From Collinsella aerofaciens ATCC 25986 (lineage in GTDB: Bacteria; Actinomycetota; Coriobacteriia; Coriobacteriales; Coriobacteriaceae), in assembly GCF_010509075.1 (NCBI RefSeq), contig NZ_CP048433.1, forward strand, positions 1,178,001 through 1,242,000: 64,000 nucleotides of DNA, given 5' to 3'. A program made the translations under genes and the position numbers. Each line of letters starts with the position of its first letter. The stretch's first letter is position 1. Positions 50,622 through 61,978 of this stretch are shown here, piece by piece. The notes beneath the pieces are model-generated. The model ran no database searches, was not told the origin of the DNA, and saw only the letters and a program-made list of their open reading frames with translations.

Positions 50622-51116
50622 TTACTCCTTAACGGTTTTCTGTAGCAGGCAGACGGCCCAGGCGCCGATTCCCTCGCCTTGGCCTTCCCAACCGAGCTTT
50701 TCGGTCGTGGTGGCGGCGACGCCCACATTTTCGACGTCAACGCCCAGGGCATGGGCAAGGTTGGCGCGCATGGCATCGCGGTGCGGGGTGATCTTGGGTT
50801 GCTGACAGGCAATGGTGCAATCGGCATCGACAAACTCAAAGCCCAGCTCGCGCGCATAGTCCATCACGCGAGCGAGCAGCACCATCGAATCAGCACCCTC
50901 GTAGGCAGGATCAGTGTCGGGGAATAGCTTGCCGATGTCTCCCCCGCGGCAGGCGCCCAGAATGGCGTCGGCCAAGGCGTGCGCGAGCACATCGGCATCC
51001 GAGTGGCCCAGCAGGCCGCGCTCGTAGGGAATGTCGACCCCACCGATGATACATCGACGCCCCTCCACCAAACGGTGGACGTCGTAGCCGTGGCCAATGC
51101 GCAGGTTACTGAACAT
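50622..51116 (-). CDS. ispF: 2-C-methyl-D-erythritol 2,4-cyclodiphosphate synthase
   Basis: The 164-residue enzyme catalyses the fifth step of the MEP isoprenoid pathway. It has the zinc motif GHGYDVHRL, LGHSDADVLAHALADA, FPDTDP and the C-terminal ATTTEKLGWEGQGEGI. It overlaps the end of ispD by 11 bp, so the two are translationally coupled. Confidence 0.96.
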   Translation of the reverse strand: MFSNLRIGHGYDVHRLVEGRRCIIGGVDIPYERGLLGHSDADVLAHALADAILGACRGGDIGKLFPDTDPAYEGADSMVLLARVMDYARELGFEFVDADCTIACQQPKITPHRDAMRANLAHALGVDVENVGVAATTTEKLGWEGQGEGIGAWAVCLLQKTVKE

Positions 51117-51834
51117 GGGGAAGGTCCTCTCCCTCGGCCATGCGACCGAGCAGAATCGCGGTTACGGGACGCAAATCCTCGGGCACCGTCACCTTAAGGT
51201 TATCGCGCGGGCTCTGGACACAGCGGACGCGCCCGCCCATGCGCTCGATCAGCGATGAATCGTCGGTACCGATAAAGCCCTCGGCGATAGCAGCGGCGTG
51301 AGCGCGCTTCATGGCGTCGACGCTAAAAATCTGCGGCGTCTGCGCGGCCCAATAGAGCTCGCGCGGCGGCGTCTCGACGATATTATCGCCGTCGACGATC
51401 TTGAGCGTGTCGATCGCGGGCTGACCGCACACGACACCGTCGAGCGAGCGGTCACCCATGAGCACGTCGATAGCGTGGTCGATGGCCTCGGTCGTAATGA
51501 GCGGACGAGCGCCATCGTGGATGGCGACATATTCGAAACCCGCCGGAACCGCATGCACGCCGGCACGGGTGGAATCCTGACGGGTATCGCCGGCATCGGC
51601 AAAGCTGATGGGCGTGTCATAGTCAAACGGGTCGATGGCAAGGCGGCGCATCTCGGCACGGCGCTCGGCAGGACACACCACCACGATGTGGCCGACCTTG
51701 TCGCTCCGGTCGAACGCGCGGATGGACCAGCTCATGAGCGGACGGCCCGCCACGTTAACGAGCTGTTTGCCGCCGGGATTTCCAAAGCGCTGGCCGCTGC
51801 CACCGGCAACGACCACGGCGCATACGGGCGCCAT
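51106..51834 (-). CDS. ispD: 2-C-methyl-D-erythritol 4-phosphate cytidylyltransferase
   Basis: The 242-residue enzyme activates MEP with CTP. The CTP-binding start VVAGGSGQRFGNPGGKQLV, AIHDGARPLIT and the closing RDNLKVTVPEDL are all present. Its ATG overlaps the disA stop (TAATG). With ispF it shows that this organism uses the MEP pathway. Confidence 0.96.
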   Translation of the reverse strand: MAPVCAVVVAGGSGQRFGNPGGKQLVNVAGRPLMSWSIRAFDRSDKVGHIVVVCPAERRAEMRRLAIDPFDYDTPISFADAGDTRQDSTRAGVHAVPAGFEYVAIHDGARPLITTEAIDHAIDVLMGDRSLDGVVCGQPAIDTLKIVDGDNIVETPPRELYWAAQTPQIFSVDAMKRAHAAAIAEGFIGTDDSSLIERMGGRVRCVQSPRDNLKVTVPEDLRPVTAILLGRMAEGEDLPHVQ

Positions 51835-52901
51835 TATGCGTTCCCCTGTTTGGTGCCCTTCATGCGGTACAGCGAGTCCGCAAGAATGGCAGGGTTGTTG
51901 ACGCCAAAGTCGCCCAGGCGCTCCGGATCCTCGCTAATGTCGTCCATGAGCTCCTGCAGCGAGCCATACTCGTCGACGATCTTCTCGGCCACGCCGTCGC
52001 GCACGACGGACACGCGCGAAAGCGTGCGCAGGCCCAGCGGCGTCATGACGGAGTCCTCGTCCAGGTCGTCGTAACCCAGAACTGCCGCTACGTGCTGCGG
52101 GTCGGACAGGTCCTTAGGCGTCATGCGAGCGAGCTCTGCACGAATCTTCTCGGCGTTTGCCTCGGAGGAATCGCTCGCGTAGTCGCGGATCATCAGGTCG
52201 TATTCGGTATCCATGCTGGAACCGGCGAGCTGCTCGAGCTGCATCTGCACGAGCTTGCCCTGGTTGCCCAGCTTGACGATGCAATCCTTAAGCTCGGTCT
52301 TTGCCTGCTGCATGATCTCGAAGCTCGAGAAGATGCCAGTGATGTCGGCGAGCGTGACGTAGTCGTCCAGCTCGAGTGCCGTCAGGCGCAGCAGGGAGCG
52401 ATCGAGCGACTGACGAGTAGTCTGGAGCGTGGCGACGAGCTGGTTGACCGAGCTCATGATGGTGGTGACGGGCTGGATCTCGTAGCTCTTGCCGTGAACG
52501 TACACGTTAACGACGGCACGACGGGCCGAGACCGAGATCACGATGGCATCGGTGAGCACCGACATGCGAGCGGCGGTGCGGTGACGCATGCCCGTCTCGC
52601 TCGTGGCAAGCGAGGGATCGGGATTGAGGTGGAAGTTGGCGCGCAGGATCTGGGTGAGGTCGCCGTCGATGACGATGGCACCGTCCATCTTGGAGAGCTC
52701 GAACAGACGGTTCGAGGTGAACGAAATGTTGAGCGGGAAGCCGTCGTTACCGGCAGCGAGCACGTTTTCGGTGTCGCCGACGCAGATAAGGGCGCCCAGG
52801 TGACCGGCGATGATCATGTCGAGGGCAGTGCGGATCGGCTGACCAGGTGCCGTCAGGCGGATGGCCTGTTCCATACGCTTTTGCAGCTCGTTCTTATCCA
52901 A
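51834..52901 (-). CDS. disA: diadenylate cyclase DisA (DNA integrity scanning protein)
   Basis: The 355-residue protein makes c-di-AMP. The DAC domain has MDGAIVIDGDL near residue 71 and ETGMRHRTAARMS near residue 103, the DGA and RHR active-site motifs. A helical spine and a C-terminal HhH-like DNA-binding domain (LGLRTLSRVSVV) follow. It heads the disA-ispD-ispF-cysS-rlmB-NYN run. Confidence 0.96.
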   Translation of the reverse strand: MDKNELQKRMEQAIRLTAPGQPIRTALDMIIAGHLGALICVGDTENVLAAGNDGFPLNISFTSNRLFELSKMDGAIVIDGDLTQILRANFHLNPDPSLATSETGMRHRTAARMSVLTDAIVISVSARRAVVNVYVHGKSYEIQPVTTIMSSVNQLVATLQTTRQSLDRSLLRLTALELDDYVTLADITGIFSSFEIMQQAKTELKDCIVKLGNQGKLVQMQLEQLAGSSMDTEYDLMIRDYASDSSEANAEKIRAELARMTPKDLSDPQHVAAVLGYDDLDEDSVMTPLGLRTLSRVSVVRDGVAEKIVDEYGSLQELMDDISEDPERLGDFGVNNPAILADSLYRMKGTKQGNA

Positions 52902-53122
52902 GGCATCGCTCCCATCGTATACGCTCCATAAACGCTAAATAGTTTCTCACGGTTTGTCCCCGCGGCGCTTGCGAAATCCGATGCTTACAGAATGAGCGAA
53001 CACCGCTTAGGTAGCTCATTTGGGACGAGGCTCTCTTGACTGCTCGTGTGGTAGCATCGGGTCTCATATAAATGAGGGAGTAGTCGCGTAATCGGGCTCG
53101 CCCGCAGAGAGGGAGCCAGACT

Positions 53123-53701
53123 ATGGGACTCGCAGAGCTTGTGTTGCTCGCTATCGGCCTTTCTATGGACGCTTTTGCCGTATCCATCTGCAAGGGCCTT
53201 GGCATGAAAAAGATCAACCTTAAAGTCGCCGTAGTGCTCGGCCTGTTCTTTGGCGGCTTTCAGGCCGGCATGCCCGTAATCGGATGGGCGCTCGGCAGTC
53301 AATTCATGGGCATCATCGGACCCATCGACCATTGGATCGCCTTTATCCTTTTGGCCTTTATCGGCGGCAAAATGCTGTGGGAAGCCTTTACCGAAGACGA
53401 GGATGGGGGCGACGGCAAGGATGCCGAAAAGATTGACCTGGCAGAATATCTGATTCTTGCCATTGCCACCTCGATTGACGCCCTAGCCGTAGGTATCTCA
53501 TTTGCCGCGCTCTCGGTTGACATCGCGCCCGCCGTATCGCTTATCGGCGTCACAACGTTTATTTTCTCCGTCGCCGGCGTAGCGATCGGCCACACCTTTG
53601 GCGCGCGCTACGAAAAACCCGCCACCATCGTGGGTGGCGTCGTGCTCATCCTCATTGGGCTTAAGATTTTGCTTGAGCATCTGGGGATTTTGGCGCTGTA
53701 A
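53123..53701 (+). CDS. mntP: manganese efflux pump MntP
   Basis: The 192-residue protein has six TM helices in two repeats and the metal-binding motifs LSMDAFAVSICKGLG (TM1) and ATSIDALAVGISFA (TM4). It exports Mn2+. GGAG lies 7 nt before the ATG. A GGGAGTAG at 53076-53083 in the leader recalls the Mn riboswitch, but the rest of that aptamer was not found. Confidence 0.93.
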   Translation: MGLAELVLLAIGLSMDAFAVSICKGLGMKKINLKVAVVLGLFFGGFQAGMPVIGWALGSQFMGIIGPIDHWIAFILLAFIGGKMLWEAFTEDEDGGDGKDAEKIDLAEYLILAIATSIDALAVGISFAALSVDIAPAVSLIGVTTFIFSVAGVAIGHTFGARYEKPATIVGGVVLILIGLKILLEHLGILAL

Positions 53702-53737
53702 CGCCAAACACAATCGCTCAAAACTCAACGCCAGCAC

Positions 53738-53769
53738 AAGGCCTCATGCAGAGTTTTGCATGAGGCCTT
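53738..53769 (+). terminator. intrinsic terminator after mntP
   Basis: AAGGCCTCATGCA (53738-53750) pairs with TGCATGAGGCCTT (53757-53769), followed by TTC. Confidence 0.8.
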
Positions 53770-53771
53770 TT

Positions 53772-53816
53772 CGTGCAGACTTTTGCATGTCATACTGATA
53801 TGCAAAAGCCTGCACG
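53772..53816 (+). promoter_or_regulatory. palindromic operator upstream of hipBA
   Basis: CGTGCAGACTTTTGCAT (53772-53788) and ATGCAAAAGCCTGCACG (53800-53816) form an inverted repeat with one mismatch around an 11-bp spacer. It ends 14 bp before the hipB-like start, the position expected for an autorepressor site covering the promoter. Confidence 0.7.
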
Positions 53817-53829
53817 TTAGGAGATCGCC

Positions 53830-54300
53830 GTGGATACCCTTCCCATCACCACACCGCGCCAAGCTGGCATCTACGTGCGCCAGGCACGCGAGGCGCAGGG
53901 AATCACCCGTGCGGCCCTCGCTAAAAAAGCCGGTGTTTCGGAGCGCCTGCTCGCATCGCTCGAGCTAGGAGACGCCACCGGCATTCGACTCGACAAGCTA
54001 TTGGCAATTTTCAATGCTCTCGGACTGGCGCTCGCCGCTCAAGGGGATATCGCTAAAACGAATAACGAGCAACCAGTCGACGCCCCGCATGCTGATTTGC
54101 AACCTCGTAGCACCCCCAGGCGCCATCACGCTCAATGTTTTCACCATCGCAACCGTCGCAGCGCAGCCATTCCGACTCTCGCAGATGTCCCCTTTACGTC
54201 CGAGCTCTACGACAAGGCCTTCGCCGATTTCGCCATGTCCAATCTCGGAGTCTCGATTGCCGCAAACCCATCTGCCCAAACCAGGCCTAAAGGGAGGTAG
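53830..54300 (+). CDS. Xre-family HTH antitoxin (HipB-like)
   Basis: The 156-residue protein has an N-terminal helix-turn-helix (AGIYVRQAREAQGITRAALA, KKAGVSERLLASLELGDATG) like HipB. The C-terminal half is longer than in E. coli HipB and of low complexity, with a histidine/arginine-rich stretch. The start is GTG after GGAG. Four base pairs separate it from the kinase gene, whose ribosome binding site lies in its last codons. It should repress the operon and neutralise the kinase. Confidence 0.82.
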   Translation: MDTLPITTPRQAGIYVRQAREAQGITRAALAKKAGVSERLLASLELGDATGIRLDKLLAIFNALGLALAAQGDIAKTNNEQPVDAPHADLQPRSTPRRHHAQCFHHRNRRSAAIPTLADVPFTSELYDKAFADFAMSNLGVSIAANPSAQTRPKGR

Positions 54301-54303
54301 CCA

Positions 54304-55608
54304 ATGGCCACCACATCGCTTCGGACTATTATTTGCGGTGCACCCGCAGGAACGCTCATGCAAGATGAGAGCGGTCTGGTCAGTTTTGTCTACGATCAAG
54401 ATTATGACGGGCCAGCCCTATCGACCAACATTCCCGTATCAAATCGCACATACGGCCAACAGGTCATGAATCCGTACTTGTTTGGCCTTCTGCCCGACAG
54501 CGAGGACCAACGAAAAGCGATTGCTGCCGAATTCGACGTTAGACCCAACAATGCCGTTGCGCTGCTCAGCCATATCGGACTCGACTGTCCGGGCGGAGTG
54601 CAGTTTTGCGCCGAAGAAGATATCGACGCCGTCTTGCATCGCACTGGCGAATACCGCCCTATAGACGACCACGAGATTGCCTTGCGCCTCAAGTCGATCA
54701 GAGATGACCGCGAGGCATCGTGGATGGGCCTAGATGAAAGTTGGTCACTTGGAGGCAATCAGGGCAAGTTCGCTCTCGCACTCATAGACGGTCGCTGGTG
54801 CGAATGCGTGGGCTCCTCGCCCACGACGCATATTTTCAAAAATGGCGTCATCGGATTTAAACTTGAGGCTCTTAATGAGTTTGTCTGCATGAAAAGCGCC
54901 CAGCGCGCGGGTATCGCAACGGCGAACGTTGAGTATCGCTTATTTGAGGACGAACCCGCCCTCATTGTTGAGCGCTATGACCGTGTGAAAGTCAAAGACG
55001 GAACAATCATGCGTCTACACCAAGAAGACCTCTGTCAGGCTCTTGGAGTGATGCCCGCTCAAAAGTACACGGCAGACGGCGGCCCGACCGCACGCGACAT
55101 TCAAGAGCTCCTCGTAACTACGAGCCACCATCAACTTAACCTGCATCTGTTTACGCAGATACTGTTCTTCAACGCCATTATCGGCGCACCGGATGCGCAT
55201 GCGAAAAACTATTCCCTGCTCCTTGGAAACGGCGGCACAGCTATGATGGCCCGTATGTATGACGTTGCATCGGGGCTGGCATACGAGCGCATGCGCCGCC
55301 GGGCGCGCCTTGCCATGAGCGTTGGCGGCGAAAATCGTGTGGGGCGCATCGGTCCAGGCGCTATCCGCCGATACCACGGTATGGGTGACCCCGCATTGGA
55401 AGCGGCGCTCACCGACGCCGGGCTATCCGAGAAGTTTTGCTTTGCGACCATGATGGACCTCGCCTACGAGGTACCCATTTGTATGGAAGAGGTCATGGAC
55501 GAATACGCTAACCTGCCCGGCATGGCGGACCTGCGCGAGCATATGCTCGGCCCCGTCCGTGAAAACTGCCAGCGCACCCTCGACCTCATCAAGGCGGATA
55601 TGGGCTAG
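54304..55608 (+). CDS. HipA-family serine/threonine kinase toxin
   Basis: The 434-residue protein has an N-terminal HipA-N domain (residues about 15-115) and a kinase fold: Gly-rich loop SLGGNQGKFAL at about 148-158, catalytic loop GAPDAHAKNYS with Asp297, and metal-binding YDVAS with Asp320. E. coli HipA phosphorylates glutamyl-tRNA synthetase and causes persistence; the target here is unknown. All key residues are intact. It ends at a terminator. Confidence 0.9.
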   Translation: MATTSLRTIICGAPAGTLMQDESGLVSFVYDQDYDGPALSTNIPVSNRTYGQQVMNPYLFGLLPDSEDQRKAIAAEFDVRPNNAVALLSHIGLDCPGGVQFCAEEDIDAVLHRTGEYRPIDDHEIALRLKSIRDDREASWMGLDESWSLGGNQGKFALALIDGRWCECVGSSPTTHIFKNGVIGFKLEALNEFVCMKSAQRAGIATANVEYRLFEDEPALIVERYDRVKVKDGTIMRLHQEDLCQALGVMPAQKYTADGGPTARDIQELLVTTSHHQLNLHLFTQILFFNAIIGAPDAHAKNYSLLLGNGGTAMMARMYDVASGLAYERMRRRARLAMSVGGENRVGRIGPGAIRRYHGMGDPALEAALTDAGLSEKFCFATMMDLAYEVPICMEEVMDEYANLPGMADLREHMLGPVRENCQRTLDLIKADMG

Positions 55609-55638
55609 GTGGCCGCAAATTCCCATTTCCCGAAAGAA

Positions 55639-55680
55639 GAGAGGGGGCACCCGTCGCAAAAGCTCGGATGCCCCCTCTCG
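55639..55680. terminator. bidirectional terminator between hipA and pepD
   Basis: GAGAGGGGGCA pairs with TGCCCCCTCTC around a loop of about 20 nt, between two convergent genes. Confidence 0.7.
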
Positions 55681-55734
55681 TAATGTCATCTGCAATCCGC
55701 TAGCACGTGACTCGGACTGCTGCTAGCGCAACCT

Positions 55735-57192
55735 TTACGCGGCAAGGCGCTTGAGGACGTCGATGAGCAGCTCGTAGAAGCGCTCGGCAGAAGCGAGCTC
55801 CATGCTCTCGTCCGGGGTATGGACATCGGAGAGCGTCGGGCCCACGGCGATGGCGTCCAGGCCGTGCAGGGCCTCGGCGAACAGGCCGCACTCAAGGCCG
55901 GCGTGGATGGACTCGATGCGCAGCTCGGAGCCAAAGAGCTCGCGATAGCTCTCGACAAAGACGTCGCGGACCGGCGAATGCTCGGCATAGCTCCAGCCGG
56001 GATACTCGAACTCAAACTTGGCGTCGAAGCCCAGGACATCGGCCAGCGTCTGCAGACGGTCCTTGAACTCGTTCTGCAGCGAGGTGATCGAGGAGCGCGG
56101 GGACAGCATAATCTTGACCTCGTCGTCAGAAGTGGCAACCACACCGATGTTGGAGGAAACCTCGACGGAGCCGTCGGTAGCGACGTTGCGGCGAATCACG
56201 CCGTTAGGGGCAAGACGCAGGGCGCGGATGAGGGCAAGCGCGGACTTCTGGTCCATGGCCTCGACCTCGGCGTCGTCGGCAATCTCGACGGTGCAGGTAA
56301 AGCCGGGGTCGAAGACCTCGAGCTCGGCAGTGACGTCGGCGATGATGCCCTTTGCAATCTGGGCCGCGGCCTCGGCGGCAGCGTGGTCGGCGTAGACCAG
56401 AACAGCCTTGCACTCACGGTTGATGGCATTGTCCTTAGTGCCGCCGTTAAAGCTGACGATGGCGGGCTCGCCGGCAACCATCAGGCGGTCGATGATGCGG
56501 GCCATGATGAGGTTGCCGTTGCCGCGCTCCAGGTTGATATCGCTGCCGGAGTGACCGCCCAGCAGGCCGGAGATGTCGAGCGTGAGGGTGCTACCGGTCT
56601 TGTGCTCGCGCGCGATCGGGCAGTTGTAGGTAACGACGACGCCGCCGGCGCAGCTGACGGTGGCAACGCCCTCTTCCTCGGAGTCAAGGTTAATCATGGT
56701 GCGGGCGCTAATCTGGGACTTGTCGAGCGTCTCGGCGCCGACCAGGCCAGTCTCCTCGTCAGTGGTGAATACGCACTCGAGGGCGGGGTGAACGATCGAA
56801 TCGTCGTTGAGGACAGTGAGCATCAGAGCGACGGCGATACCGTTGTCGGCGCCCAGCGTGGTGCCGTTAGCGGTGAGGACGCCGTCCTTGACGACCAGGT
56901 CGATACCGTCGGTCGTAAAGTCGTGCTCAACGGAGCCCAACTTGTCGCACACCATATCGATGTGACCCTGCAGCATCACGGTCGGAGCATGCTCGGCGCC
57001 GGCAGAAGCGGGCTTGCGAATGATGACGTTGTAGACCTCGTCCTGGTACACATCGAGGCCGCGCTCCTTAGCAAACGCAACCAGGAAATCGCTGATGCCC
57101 TTCTCGTTGCCAGACCCACGGGGGATCGCGCTGACCTCCTCAAAGAAATGGAACAGCTGGGCGGGCTCGTAGCCGGTGATCTTGTAATCCAT
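55735..57192 (-). CDS. pepD: aminoacyl-histidine dipeptidase (PepD, M20 family)
   Basis: The 485-residue protein equals E. coli PepD in length. Metal ligands are in MLQGHIDMVCDK, GADNGIAVALML and TTDEETGLVGA, followed by SGLLGGHSGSDI-like sequence (read DISGLLGGHSGSDIN). It cleaves Xaa-His and other dipeptides. ATG at 57192 follows GGAGG by 4 nt. About 145 bp upstream hold no recognised feature. Confidence 0.94.
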   Translation of the reverse strand: MDYKITGYEPAQLFHFFEEVSAIPRGSGNEKGISDFLVAFAKERGLDVYQDEVYNVIIRKPASAGAEHAPTVMLQGHIDMVCDKLGSVEHDFTTDGIDLVVKDGVLTANGTTLGADNGIAVALMLTVLNDDSIVHPALECVFTTDEETGLVGAETLDKSQISARTMINLDSEEEGVATVSCAGGVVVTYNCPIAREHKTGSTLTLDISGLLGGHSGSDINLERGNGNLIMARIIDRLMVAGEPAIVSFNGGTKDNAINRECKAVLVYADHAAAEAAAQIAKGIIADVTAELEVFDPGFTCTVEIADDAEVEAMDQKSALALIRALRLAPNGVIRRNVATDGSVEVSSNIGVVATSDDEVKIMLSPRSSITSLQNEFKDRLQTLADVLGFDAKFEFEYPGWSYAEHSPVRDVFVESYRELFGSELRIESIHAGLECGLFAEALHGLDAIAVGPTLSDVHTPDESMELASAERFYELLIDVLKRLAA

Positions 57193-57340
57193 GGTGCCTC
57201 CTTGGCGCAACTGGTTAGACAGTAAGACATGCGACTTGTATATTCCCAGACTTTGCGTGCATAAACCAGTCGAAAACGCCGAGCGCCCTCGCATCATCGG
57301 CTAACGGCGGGGAAACGCCACTTTATTAAGATAAAGCAGG

Positions 57341-57862
57341 TTAGACGGGCTGCGCCGAAGGGACGTTGGACCCTTCAACCAACCTCAAAGCTTGATCAAC
57401 GTTTATGCATACGCCATTGGTATGTTTAATGAGGTTTTTGTCCTCCGTCACGACGTAATCGGCATCAATGCGATTGGCGACGCCCAGCATCAGGTCGTCC
57501 TCGAAGTCGTTGTGATGATACTTGAACACAAAGGAGTCGAAGACCTCGTCTGCACCGACCGGCGCGATGAGGGCGAGCTCGCGCATCTGCCGAACGCATG
57601 CCCAGGCCGTTTCGTCCGCCGCCGCAATGGCGTTATCGCTCAGCGAACCATTCTTCCTTCGGCACTCCCTCTTAATCGCCGCCGAGACAAGATACGAGAC
57701 ATCTTTGACCGAAAGAGACGAGGCAAACAGGGCAATCTGCTCCGAGACATCGGCAATCTCGAATAGACGGGCGACATCCGCTGTCCGGTCCGACCTTCCA
57801 GAAAAGTAATCCATCCATACGTTGGTGTCGATAAGCAACTTGAGAATGCCGTCTGCACTCAT
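57341..57862 (-). CDS. PIN-domain ribonuclease toxin
   Basis: The 173-residue protein has a PIN fold with acidic residues in LIDTNVWMDYFSG, FEDDLMLGVA and DYVVTEDKNLI. PIN toxins cut RNA, often initiator tRNA. Its ATG overlaps the stop of the upstream antitoxin (ATGA), the usual coupling of type II pairs. Confidence 0.85.
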   Translation of the reverse strand: MSADGILKLLIDTNVWMDYFSGRSDRTADVARLFEIADVSEQIALFASSLSVKDVSYLVSAAIKRECRRKNGSLSDNAIAAADETAWACVRQMRELALIAPVGADEVFDSFVFKYHHNDFEDDLMLGVANRIDADYVVTEDKNLIKHTNGVCINVDQALRLVEGSNVPSAQPV

Positions 57863-58212
57863 AGCTCCACCCACTCGGGATAGCGCTCCGCCATTGCTTC
57901 CTCATAGAGGTCATCGTAGTCACCCGAGAACTCAGGGATGGGAATGCCGTATTTGAGGCACGAATCGCGAACGATATGGCTGCCTTGCGCGGCCCTTGAC
58001 TCCATGGGCTCCACTCCGTCAGAAACCGGAGCCGCCGCGTCTCCCTTCGAGGGCATGCGTCCGTTAACGACCAGATACTCCCAAAGTGTCCGAACGGCTT
58101 GTGACGGCGTCATGCCAATATGGGTCAGGACGGCGTCTCCTGCCTCTTTGAGCTGGCGATCTATACGCACGTTCATCTGAACTGGCCGCGTATCGAGCAT
58201 TGATGTAGGCAT
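57859..58212 (-). CDS. RelB/DinJ-type antitoxin
   Basis: The 117-residue protein has a ribbon-helix-helix start (VQMNVRIDRQLKEAGDAVLT, HIGMTPSQAVRTLWEYLV) as in RelB/DinJ. The acidic C-terminal half (FSGDYDDLYEEAMAERYPEW) would wrap the toxin. GGGAG precedes the ATG at 58212. Its partner is a PIN protein, not RelE/YafQ. Confidence 0.85.
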   Translation of the reverse strand: MPTSMLDTRPVQMNVRIDRQLKEAGDAVLTHIGMTPSQAVRTLWEYLVVNGRMPSKGDAAAPVSDGVEPMESRAAQGSHIVRDSCLKYGIPIPEFSGDYDDLYEEAMAERYPEWVEL

Positions 58213-58224
58213 ATCAGCTCCCTT

Positions 58225-58253
58225 GCTATACGGTATCTCAGTTTTAGTATAGC
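58225..58253 (-). promoter_or_regulatory. operator/promoter of the PIN toxin-antitoxin operon
   Basis: GCTATAC (58225-58231) and GTATAGC (58247-58253) form an inverted repeat. The minus-strand TATACT (58246-58251) inside the upstream half is a good -10 box, so binding of the RHH antitoxin would block transcription. Confidence 0.6.
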
Positions 58254-58284
58254 ACGGCAGATCGAAGCGCATTTCAATAGAAAT

Positions 58285-58313
58285 GGGGGCGCTTCTTTAT
58301 CGGAAACGCCCCC
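58285..58313 (-). terminator. intrinsic terminator after clpC
   Basis: GGGGGCG (58285-58291) pairs with CGCCCCC (58307-58313), 20 bp past the clpC stop. ATTTCTATT follows on the minus strand. Confidence 0.75.
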
Positions 58314-58335
58314 GTTATACAAGCTATGTTAATCC

Positions 58336-60978
<2,643 letters not shown>

Positions 60979-61062
60979 GCTAGTTCCTCTTAGACGAGCT
61001 AGTTTTTCAAACGCAAAGCGCCGCCCCGCGGCAGCGCTTTGGTCTCTTTACCCATATGGAGT
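60979..61062 (-). promoter_or_regulatory. clpC leader with strong hairpin and -10 candidate
   Basis: GCAAAGCGCCGCC (61013-61025) pairs with GGCAGCGCTTTG (61030-61041) in the 5' leader. Upstream, TATACT on the minus strand at about 61053-61058 is a -10 candidate within CATATGGAGTATATG. No clear -35 is seen. Confidence 0.45.
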
Positions 61063-61163
61063 ATATGTTAACCGTTGGGACCTTTTCCGTACGGAGCCGC
61101 GCGACAACGTCTACAAAAAAGGAATCGCTCCGGTCTGTTTGGGGGTCTGGTTTTGAGCGTTGC

Positions 61164-61757
61164 CTAGCAGGCAGGCTCGACGTCCATGCCCTCGGAAATG
61201 TTGGCAACCTCCTCGGCAGCGGGAGCACCCGGCATGTGCACGAACTCCATGTGCGGCTCTTCAAAGACGGTCCCCATGGGGAAAGCGCGGCGGAAGACAA
61301 AGCGAGCAACCGGACCGGCCACCAGCAGGTTCCAGGGCAGGGCCATGATAAAGTTGCGCGGAATGTTAATGAGCCACATCATCGGCAGCGCCTGCAAATT
61401 GGCAAGCGGGCCGCCGGGCATATGGAACAGGCCTTCGCACGCGCCGTAGAGCGACATGATGATGACCATGGGAACGACCATGCAGGAGCTGACGGCGAGC
61501 GTCATAGCGAGCGGCGAGCTCTTGCCCGGAGTAACCAGGAACTTGAAGGCGAAGCCTTTGGCCAGCGGGCTGGCAACAAACCAGTCGCAGCACATGGCAA
61601 AGACGTAGGCAACGGGGAAGCCGAGCCATGCAGCGGCAACAACCTCGCCGTTGATGGCCCCATGCTGCAGGGCAACGTTGTAGATGCTCATCCAGAGCAC
61701 CATGCAAAAGCACATGATAAAGGTGAACAGCAGGCTCTCTCGTTTGTTGATAGGCAT
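61164..61757 (-). CDS. DUF2798-type four-helix membrane protein
   Basis: The 197-residue protein has four hydrophobic segments in two similar halves (FTFIMCFCMVLWMSIYN and LAMTLAVSSCMVVPMVIIMS), typical of tandem DUF2798 domains. Function is unknown. The start MPINKRESLLFT is preceded by AAGGA at 11 nt. A terminator-like hairpin lies about 50 bp upstream. Confidence 0.82.
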   Translation of the reverse strand: MPINKRESLLFTFIMCFCMVLWMSIYNVALQHGAINGEVVAAAWLGFPVAYVFAMCCDWFVASPLAKGFAFKFLVTPGKSSPLAMTLAVSSCMVVPMVIIMSLYGACEGLFHMPGGPLANLQALPMMWLINIPRNFIMALPWNLLVAGPVARFVFRRAFPMGTVFEEPHMEFVHMPGAPAAEEVANISEGMDVEPAC

Positions 61758-61804
61758 AAAGGGCGAAATCCTTTCTGTTTTGCGCCGCAACGCCACGCAA
61801 CAAA

Positions 61805-61850
61805 AATGGGCGGGCGAGATGGAGTTACTTGAACTTCATCTCGCCCGCCC
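61805..61850 (-). terminator. terminator-like hairpin upstream of the DUF2798 gene
   Basis: GGGCGGGCGAGATG (61808-61821) pairs with 61837-61850 and is followed by ATTTTTGT on the minus strand. It can end transcription from the ThrE-type gene, or act as an attenuator for DUF2798. Confidence 0.75.
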
Positions 61851-61954
61851 GTGGTACGTGCGTCTGCGACTACTTATGTGGTGGAACTACCCTAACACGA
61901 ACGGCGCGCGCTTCGTAAGCGTTGAGTTTGTGGAGATGCGAGGCGCACTTGATC

Positions 61955-61973
61955 CGTTGGGACGTCCCCAACG
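61955..61973 (-). other. small GGGGAC hairpin after the ThrE-type gene
   Basis: CGTTGGGACGTCCCCAACG is almost a perfect palindrome 5 bp past the stop codon. Its minus-strand centre is GGGGACGTCC. A related sequence (AACGTCCCCAATGACTAC) is at 63667-63684. Confidence 0.5.
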
Positions 61974-61978
61974 ACTAA

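Noticed and set aside
53076-53122. yybP-ykoY manganese riboswitch before mntP
   Set aside because: GGGAGTAG fits one loop of the aptamer, but fewer than 45 nt remain before the start codon and the second metal-binding loop is not visible.
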